Shown piece by piece: positions 57,101 to 64,000 of a DNA stretch of 64,000 bases; positions within the stretch are counted from its first letter, which is position 1, and every line of letters begins with the position of its first letter. The notes under the pieces were generated by a model. It was given only the letters and a program-made list of their open reading frames with translations. It searched no databases and was not told the DNA's origin. The translations under genes were made by a program, and so were the position numbers. Source of the DNA: Drechslerella dactyloides (lineage: Eukaryota > Ascomycota > Orbiliomycetes > Orbiliales > Orbiliaceae); contig JAGTWJ010000003.1 of the NCBI GenBank assembly GCA_020064725.1, forward strand, positions 2,232,001-2,296,000. Direction: 5' to 3'.

Positions 57101-59586
57101 ACGTGTATGTACGTGTGGTCTCGAACGCCTTCCATTCAACGCATGCACAGGACGTGCCCCGCCCGTGCCGGGGAACGCTGCCTCCCTCAAAGTATGGAGG
57201 TAAACTCCGTTCCCCACAGCAGTCCCCGAAATTCGAAGCCTCACATGCAGTGCATCCTTAAGGCTTCCTGCCAGCGTTTGCAAGGGCACATTACCCTTTA
57301 ACCGCAGGCAAATTAGCGTGTGGATATAGGAAACACTGCAATACCTGAGATATTATAGTATAGGCATTTGCAGGCAGCTATTATACTTCATCTAGCATAT
57401 AAGTCCTAAAATACTTACTTATATATAGAGGGTATACGAATAGGAAGCTGGTGTGCTCCAGCGTCTCGCAACGCCACATGGCTACAGCGACCTACAGTGA
57501 AAATCGGTGAACTAGGCCCCCGTGGCGCTCGTGGCGTCCGTCCGTCTGGGCGCGAGACATTAATGGGTATGCAATGTAGCACAGCAGGATGCAAGGATAG
57601 GGGGTCGAGTATTAGTTTACCAGCGATATCAACTTTCATCTCATCTTAGCTTCAACTTCCTGTTCGATTCATTTCATGTACACGATCTGAGGTCCTAAAC
57701 GCCCTGATCTGATCGATACCGCGACGAACCTAGTTACAGCGCCACAAGCTTAACAGAATGCAAATAACTGCACCTAAAATGTCTTCTGGCGTTTCACCAC
57801 AGTCCGAACGGCGAGAATAAACCCAAAAGAGCAACTGCTTATACCGACAGCCACGCGGCAAATGCCGTCCCTTACAATTTTTGCCGAAGTTCCGTTTGCG
57901 ATTCCTATGCCGGCCTCGAGACTGTGACCGTGTGTGTATTGGCCTCGGGACTTGCAATTGCTATAGCATGTTCTAGTATACATGCATGGACGCATTCTGA
58001 ATCCTAAATCAATTCGGCCAATATAACTAAGTAACTAGTAACATTGGACACCGAAGGAATATACATAACCAGCGGCACTTCGCATTCGGAGAATTTACAG
58101 TCGACAAATTTGGCGTACATACACTCTAAAAAAAAAGGGAACTACTGCAAATCAACTGATGTCTAGCCCGGTGACTAACCCAGGTACGGCAAGCGCAATA
58201 TCTATCCGCCGGAAGCAATAGTGTCTGCGTCTACACACGCCGATATATTCGTAGACACCGATCCCACACTAATGCATCGGTGATACACACACCCATCTTA
58301 GCTCGAAAAACACAGTATACCATACACATACGCCATGGATACATTGAGCGTTCTCTAGCTCTCTTGGTACCTGTACATATGAATACATGTTGATATATCT
58401 ACATACATGTATATACCAGCAACCTCCCGCAGCGTAACGGCAACAGCCGCGCGAGGAAGCTCCAAGGAAGAAACGACAGTCTCTACCCGAATCCATGCAC
58501 GAAGTTTTGAGCAGCGGTATGCGTTCAAAGTTAGCCAGTTACCCAGCTAGCCAGGGCAGCGGCATGCATGCCGGCCCGTGCAAATAGAATAAGAGAAAAA
58601 TATAGGAGACCAAGAAACCAGCCGCTATCAAACGCTGTCTGTTGTAGTCGCGGCCACTAGCGACGTAATGTAACCGAGTAAATACCAAAAGTAGGTAAGG
58701 GATTACCACGTTGGACAGGTGTGCTGCGCTACTTGTATCGAGGAGGCGGCATGCATGGAGAGAGGACACGGCGTGTATGTTAGACACCGCCGCCATGATA
58801 TCAGTACACTACGTACAGTAGCCTATAGAATATAATTCAAGATGAAGGGAAGAAAGACTCAATCGAGACGAAGAAAAGGAAAGAGCACGGTGCGCGGGTA
58901 CGGATCCGAGCCCAGTGTCATAAAAAATCAGAATCCATGATTAAGAAAAATAGTCCGAAAATACTGATATATCCCTGGGTATCTCTAGTAGGTTGACAAA
59001 AGGAAAGCAAACAGCGTGAGAATGGAGGAGGGGGAAGAAGGAGGAGAAAGACATAAAGAAATTATCTGTGTCACGGCGTCGAAATTTGACGCCTCAAAGG
59101 AATCCCGGAAAGCAACGAAATACCCAAATTACCATCCCATACCAATATCCGTCGAAAGAAAAGAAGAGAAAAGTAGTCGATGAAATAGGAAAGAAGACGA
59201 CAGGAGAAGAAGGGAAATAGATAGAAAAGAGGCTTTTTTCCCGAGTTGAAGTGGGTGCAAGCTCAAGGACTATTAGCATGTCCGATTACTAGTGGAAGCA
59301 AACAAAAGAGTCTACCACCCGAAGAGATAGAACTCGGTGAAGAAAAACGCATCAAGATGAAAAGAGTAGTTGTGTATGCGGAAGTTCGTAGAGAGGGAGC
59401 AGTCTAGTGCTTTTTTATATTGCCCCTGCAGTTTGATCTGTTCTGCGTAAAGTCATTCAGCGAGGGGAATGCCCGGTTCCCCTGCTGCACGCAACCTTGG
59501 CAAGTAAAGATTTTTTTTTAAAAACCTCGTTTACTGATGCCATTTCAATATATTTGTTGGACGGGTTGTCCATGAATGCCCGGGAG
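51151..59586. other. 8.4-kb stretch without a recognisable gene
   Basis: This lies upstream of the gene at 50210-51150 and downstream of the AT-hook gene, both minus strand. I read both strands and found only overlapping frames under 190 codons with no motif, signal peptide or exon pattern. It holds homopolymer runs (about 52084-52097 A, 53946-53967 T), the second copy of the flanking direct repeat at 51768, and purine-rich sequence from 58830 to 59240. It could hold long regulatory sequence or non-coding transcripts. Confidence 0.5.
51768..51807. repeat. Imperfect direct repeat, copy 2
   Basis: This is the partner of the repeat at 50113-50153, in the same orientation, about 1.65 kb away and upstream of the start codon at 51150. 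Fifteen bases are identical, and the A/G-rich sequence before them is similar. Confidence 0.6.
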
Positions 59587-61119
59587 TCATGCGATAGTGT
59601 CGGGCCGTGGCGACGGTGATGAAGCCCGCAGCTCTATCGAGGTGCCGGTTGGCGGCGACCTCTCCTCTTCCAGAACGGGCGAGACGCTTTCGGTCGCTAT
59701 TGTGGTCGTCTCTGTCAACGTCTCGCTGACTTGCTCGGCGGCCGTGGCCTGCATTTTGAGAGACTCCCGCTCCTGGATGGCGGCCTTGGTCGACCCCTTG
59801 GGCCTGCCGCGTTTCCTCTTGACGGGTGGCTCGCCTGCTGCTCCCGGGCTGTCCGCTACGGGGGGTAAATGGGACAATTCGCCCAGAGACGCGTTCCGCT
59901 TCATGCTGAGCAGCCTCGAGACCGAGCCGTCCTTGTCGGCTTCGGACTTGCGCTTCAGCTTGCGAGCATTGTTGGGCTTGTACTCCCGCGGCTCGAAGAG
60001 CTTTGGAGCGATGAGCATTCCGCCGGGCAGTTGTCTGGGGATCGCACCCGATAGACTGCGCCTCTGCGTCGTCGCAGGTGTCGGCAGCCGCGCGACGGCG
60101 CTGTGAGGAGCCGTATGGGGAGTCGGAGTCGACGAGGACATGCTGGCGGCTCCGACGGGCGTCATGCCGTTGGACACGGGCGTGCCGGCACCTGGAGCGG
60201 ACGGGACGGGCAGCAGGCGCGGGTCCATGGCGCGGGCCTGGCGGTACATCTGCTTTGTGGCATCGTCGAGGAAGATGTCGCCGAGATGGGCGACGAGGGT
60301 GCCGGGCCCGGACTCGGGATGGTCGGAGAGGGCGTCGAGCAGCTTGGTGACGATGGCCTCGAGCGAGGTGGCCTGGATCGAGCGCACGACCTTGTTCCAC
60401 TCGACGGATCGCGAAGGGTCGACGGGCGGCGGCGTGCGGTTGTTGTTGTTGCTGCTGTCGGCGAAGGCCAGCGCTGGGGTGAAATGTGTTGGCGGGACGA
60501 GCTTCAGATTGGGCAGCGAGCGGCGGGCTTGCTGCACACGCGGACGAATTAGCCGGGCGGGCTCACGCAGCGGGCAGGACGATGGAGAAATCGCGACATC
60601 GGGAACGATGCCGCCGTCTGTCTTCGCCGGGGAGGAGAGCTCACGAACCTTCGCCTTGCTGATGGCCGGGGCCAGCTGGGCCGACGACGACGAAGCCTCG
60701 CCGGGCTTCGGGGCCAGCGAGGGCCCGCCCGTCGCGGCACTATTGGCATCCTTCGACTCCATCCGCCGGTCCGAGCTCTTGTAGCTCGCGCCAGCCTGCT
60801 TCTCAGCCGACGCCGCCGCGTGAACATGATTCACATTATTGACGGCGGTCGAGCTCGCCGCGGCCGTGGTGGCGGCGGACGCGGCAGATGCTGCAGACAC
60901 GGACGGCCTCTTGGGCGTCTCGTCGCCCGACGCTGCAGCCTTTGCGCCATCCACGTGCTTGCTCTCGCGGACGAACTGCGTGATGCGGAACTTGGATTTC
61001 ATGGATGTCGAGTAGGCATTCGTGCTCGTCGGCGACGCTGCCGCGGCGCTGAGATCCTCCGACAGTGCCGGCGGGTTCGGACGCGTGAAGCCAGGCACTC
61101 TGAACCTGAACTCCGACAT
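59587..61119 (-). CDS. AT-hook protein, putative chromatin or transcription factor (510 aa)
   Basis: This is a single exon starting MSEFRFRVPGFTRPNPPAL. Residues about 15-200 are Ser/Ala-rich and disordered, with a poly-Asn patch (SSNNNN) near 225. A conserved-looking helical segment lies at about 238-290 (SVEWNKVVRSIQATSLEAIV, then LVAHLGDIFLDDATKQMYRQ). Pro/Thr/Ser linkers follow, then a basic region (NARKLKRKSEADKDGS) and one AT-hook, KRKRGRPKGSTK, near residue 445. AT-hooks bind the minor groove of AT-rich DNA. A nuclear role is therefore likely. The helical segment may be a separate interaction domain that I do not recognise. The C-terminus is Thr/Glu/Ser-rich. Codons are strongly C/G-ending. 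Confidence 0.8.
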   Translation of the reverse strand: MSEFRFRVPGFTRPNPPALSEDLSAAAASPTSTNAYSTSMKSKFRITQFVRESKHVDGAKAAASGDETPKRPSVSAASAASAATTAAASSTAVNNVNHVHAAASAEKQAGASYKSSDRRMESKDANSAATGGPSLAPKPGEASSSSAQLAPAISKAKVRELSSPAKTDGGIVPDVAISPSSCPLREPARLIRPRVQQARRSLPNLKLVPPTHFTPALAFADSSNNNNRTPPPVDPSRSVEWNKVVRSIQATSLEAIVTKLLDALSDHPESGPGTLVAHLGDIFLDDATKQMYRQARAMDPRLLPVPSAPGAGTPVSNGMTPVGAASMSSSTPTPHTAPHSAVARLPTPATTQRRSLSGAIPRQLPGGMLIAPKLFEPREYKPNNARKLKRKSEADKDGSVSRLLSMKRNASLGELSHLPPVADSPGAAGEPPVKRKRGRPKGSTKAAIQERESLKMQATAAEQVSETLTETTTIATESVSPVLEEERSPPTGTSIELRASSPSPRPDTIA

Positions 61120-64000
61120 GGTATGGCTTATATGAAGGATAGTTTGTGCGGATGGTTCACTGCCCCCTGCGTGGGCTGCTTGCTTTCCTGCTGCTGCTCG
61201 CCTGTTCGCGATCCTCGTACTTATACGGGTTCTTCTTCTTCTTCTTTTCTTCCTTTTTTTTTTCTTTTCCCCTCAATCCTCGTATGGAGTAATGTTTCCT
61301 ATTGTATTTTAAAATTTCTTTCGCGACGCTTGAAACGTTTGGCGGGTGGCTCCGCTTTCCGAGCTATGTTTCCGATCCGGCTCCCTTGCCTTCACTCGCA
61401 GGACTCCTTTTCGCTCGGCGTCGCTTTAGGGTTTCGAGGTTTGTCTTTGTCTGGACTCGCCGGCGGCCGGCGTCGTGTGTCGTCGCGATCGCAATGCCGT
61501 CGGGAACAGGCCTGGGACAGCGATGGTATCCGGTCAGTCGGTCGAGAGGTGAGAGAGATAGATAGAGAGAGAGAGGACGGTGTATACTCTCTGCTGGAGT
61601 TGCAGTCCAACCGCAGCTGAGGTAACAGCAGAAACAGGTTGCGCGATCCGATGCGAGCTGTAGGGGGTCCCCGGACCACGGCGACTGGACGATTAGTGCT
61701 GGAGCGACGCTTGCTTGTCTGCCTGTCCGCCTGTCTGCCTGCTGCTCGCTGGGGCGATTGGACGGCTGTCTGGTTCCAGACAGCCCTGACTGGCGATTCG
61801 TCTCCCGCCGCTGGATTGGGTGATGTTTGCGAGGGCTCGGCCGTTGATGTTCGTTCCTGTCGAAGTCAAAGAGTCGAATCGACCAGGCTCCAGCTGGATC
61901 CGAAAAGACCAAGCCTGGATGTGGATCGAGAGCGTGTATTCGAATTCAGGCGTGTGTCGCCCGCTTCCTCCAGCCAGCTTCCCTTTCCTCCGCCTCGCTC
62001 TTCGTGTTATCTTCGTCCTCGGAGTGTCGTCGGGTGGTCTGTGTCGCACTCGCACTGGCTCTCGCAGCAGCGCCTACATTTACAGCAGCCGCCGCCCGCC
62101 TCCAGCTGTAGCCGTGCCAGTGCCGGTGTCTGGGCCTGCGCAGACGGTCGTAGAGCTCGGGATGGTGCGAATGGGGGGTCGGGGCGAGCGATGGAGGTCG
62201 CGGATGTGTCGAGACGTCTCAGAGGAGCTTGCGGTGAGCCAGCAGCGACAGTGAAGCCCATATTATAGTAGGTGGTGGAATATGCAGCAGTCCCCCCACG
62301 AGCCCGATGCTAGATATCTGCGACTATATATCCCCGGAACGCCTGGCCTGCACGAATAAGAAATTTCCGGGCCGATAGAAGGCGACATACACTCTGTAAA
62401 ATTTTAAAAACGCCGTCGAGGGGAAGTAAAAAAAGAAAAAGAAAAGAAAGAAAGAAATGCGCCAGCGACGGCCCTCAAACTGCCTGCTTGGTGCCCCGAG
62501 CTATCCCACCGAGTTGAATCCCACCCGATCTGTTCTAAAACGAAATAATTTCGAGGAAGAAGAGGGATGGGGACAGAAAGAAGATCGAGTGGCACAAGAA
62601 AGGAAGTTCAATCATTATAATTTAAAAGGGATTCCTCCGCGACGCTTTTTTTTTTTTTTCTGCCTTTGGTTCTTAGGTGTAGTACTACTACTACTCGTTT
62701 TTTATTTTTTCTGTTTCTGCCGCCTCTGTGTGCCCTCTCGTCAATTCTTCCCCCGCTGTTCATTCGCATTCGCACCAGAGTCAGTCTTGGGATGCCCTCA
62801 ATAAGAAAGAGACTAAGGCAGGCAGGAGCCCGGTTTCGCGCCTGAATTCTTTTTTTTCTCTAGCTTTCAGGCTCTCTGTTCTTGACTTGTCTTCATTCGT
62901 CCCCAGCCTGATACAAGACAGGTAATCCACCGCGAATTGCAAAGGGAGTTTGCCCGTTCGGACAAAAAAGTATCGACGAGAGAGCGCACTTGTATATGTA
63001 CGAGCTTCAAACCATTGAGGATTCATATTCGGGCACCAATGTATCCAAAAACGACTCAAATGAGGCGGCGCAGCACGAAAGACGGCATCGTAAGCACAGA
63101 TTTAACGGACCACTAGCCAACCGTTAACCCGTTCATGCTAGCGTCTAGACAAAAGGGAGAGGCTACAGAGGCCGGTTTAAACCTGGAACATGCCAGCGGT
63201 ATGACGCTTGTCACTGCTCTGCCTCTCGTAGCGGCTTTTTTAACCTTTTGCATACCGACGCTATACTGCTTCGAACCTACGAACTGCAACCTCGCGCGGA
63301 CGTCTGTTCCTTTCATAATTTATTTTTTTAATTTTATCCTTTTTTTTTTCGTCCCTCCTGTGCAGTGGGCGAGTGACCTGAAAACCAAAAGATGGACTAG
63401 CAAGCAGTTTGGGGTTAATCAGAGTTACACGATACACGGATTAGATCCAATATCGAAAGTCAAGGCGGAACCGCGACCTGAAACGAGTTAAAAGCGACGT
63501 CGATGACGGAGAAAAGTTTCCAAACGAGGACGAGGAGCGCCCCCAAAAAAGAAAACGCACCGAAAAAAGAAACCCGCCGAATTCAAGGCGAAGAGGGGGA
63601 GCGAAGAAGAATTGGAAGAGCGAAAGAACCGCTCGTCGCTCGAAATTACTGGTGGTGACAAAAGTAAAATTGGCCCCGACCTGCAGTATGCGCTCACCCT
63701 CGCTCGGTCTTCTTTAAGAATTCCACGCTAATGGCTTGACAGCTAAACGACCTTGTTCGATTTGCCCAAACTAGACCCGTTTAAATCGTCGACGGACAGA
63801 TGGGCTAGCATGACCTGCATGGGAATTAGGCAGTTTCTTTTGAAATGATTGGCGCAATCATAGCGTCAGCTTATCAGGCCATCCGGCCAGACCAATCCAT
63901 GCTGTTTCCCACCCATAGGATTTGTGCAGTTGCAATTGGGGGTGACCGAGTTTACTTTGACTTTTACTTTTTGTCAAATTGCTTTTACCAAAAAAAAAAA
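61120..64000. promoter_or_regulatory. Upstream region of the AT-hook gene, pyrimidine-rich tracts
   Basis: In 2.9 kb to the right edge no supported gene is present. CT/T tracts on the plus strand (about 61228-61275, 62647-62661, 62694-62716, 63320-63350) are purine runs on the coding strand of the AT-hook gene and fit a long 5' leader and promoter. The window ends in A10. Confidence 0.5.

Noticed and set aside
61639..62268. 209-codon plus-strand frame upstream of the AT-hook gene
   Set aside because: It is Arg/Ser-rich, overlapped by open frames on both strands, and lies in the likely 5' leader of the minus-strand gene.
1..64000. Search by eye for transposons, terminal repeats, RIP-degraded repeats and clustered secondary-metabolism enzymes
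   Set aside because: No transposase, reverse transcriptase, long terminal repeats, strong AT-biased blocks, or PKS/NRPS/terpene genes were seen. Repeat masking would be needed to exclude short relics.

Overview
The window looks like nuclear DNA of a filamentous ascomycete (Pezizomycotina). Genes are monocistronic and lie on both strands. Their introns are short (about 50-140 nt, GT..AG, with CTAAC/CTGAT-type branch sites). Typical fungal families are present: MFS porters, a MOSC protein, fungal complex I ESSS, secreted Cys-rich proteins, and an HNH family known from fungi. I cannot fix the class or genus. I saw no rRNA, tRNA, CRISPR array or intact transposon.

Layout. 0-2.4 kb: an HNH-nuclease-family gene running off the left edge with an apparent frameshift, then two small Cys-motif genes of one family. 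4.8-5.9 kb: a secreted-ectodomain, single-pass membrane protein behind a long pyrimidine-rich leader. 7.8-14.1 kb: an accessory-looking block with two tandem paralogous five-exon genes of an unrecognised family, followed by a small Cys-rich gene. 18.9-26.0 kb: two unrelated MFS transporters (DHA1-like and monocarboxylate-like). 26.8-27.8 kb: ribosomal protein L9 (uL6). 30.4-31.6 kb: an F-box/2EXR-like hypothetical gene. 32.1-35.6 kb: complex I ESSS/NDUFB11, divergent from a membrane-anchored MOSC (mARC-like) gene, with a small alpha/beta hypothetical gene convergent to the latter. 36.9-38.8 kb: two low-complexity hypothetical genes. 39.3-41.8 kb: a mitochondrial-type hypothetical gene divergent from a GPI-type Cys-rich cell-surface protein. 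42.9-46.7 kb: a small coiled-coil protein, then dipeptidyl peptidase III in eight exons. 50.2-51.2 kb: a Ser-rich putative regulator. 51.2-59.6 kb: 8.4 kb without a recognisable gene. 59.6-61.1 kb: an AT-hook protein. 61.1-64 kb: its pyrimidine/purine-rich upstream region.

Housekeeping genes (L9, ESSS, DPP III, MOSC) sit mainly between 26 and 47 kb and use mostly C/G-ending codons. The block at 7.8-14.1 kb uses many A/T-ending codons and is flanked by long gene-poor stretches, so it reads as accessory DNA. The strongest candidate for something undescribed is the tandem pair at 7846-9791 and 10433-12130. The proteins are strongly diverged, but all four introns match in position and phase, and one copy has gained a hydrophobic N-terminal extension. 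Exon joins were worked out by hand from splice signals and reading phase; no RNA evidence or database search was available.
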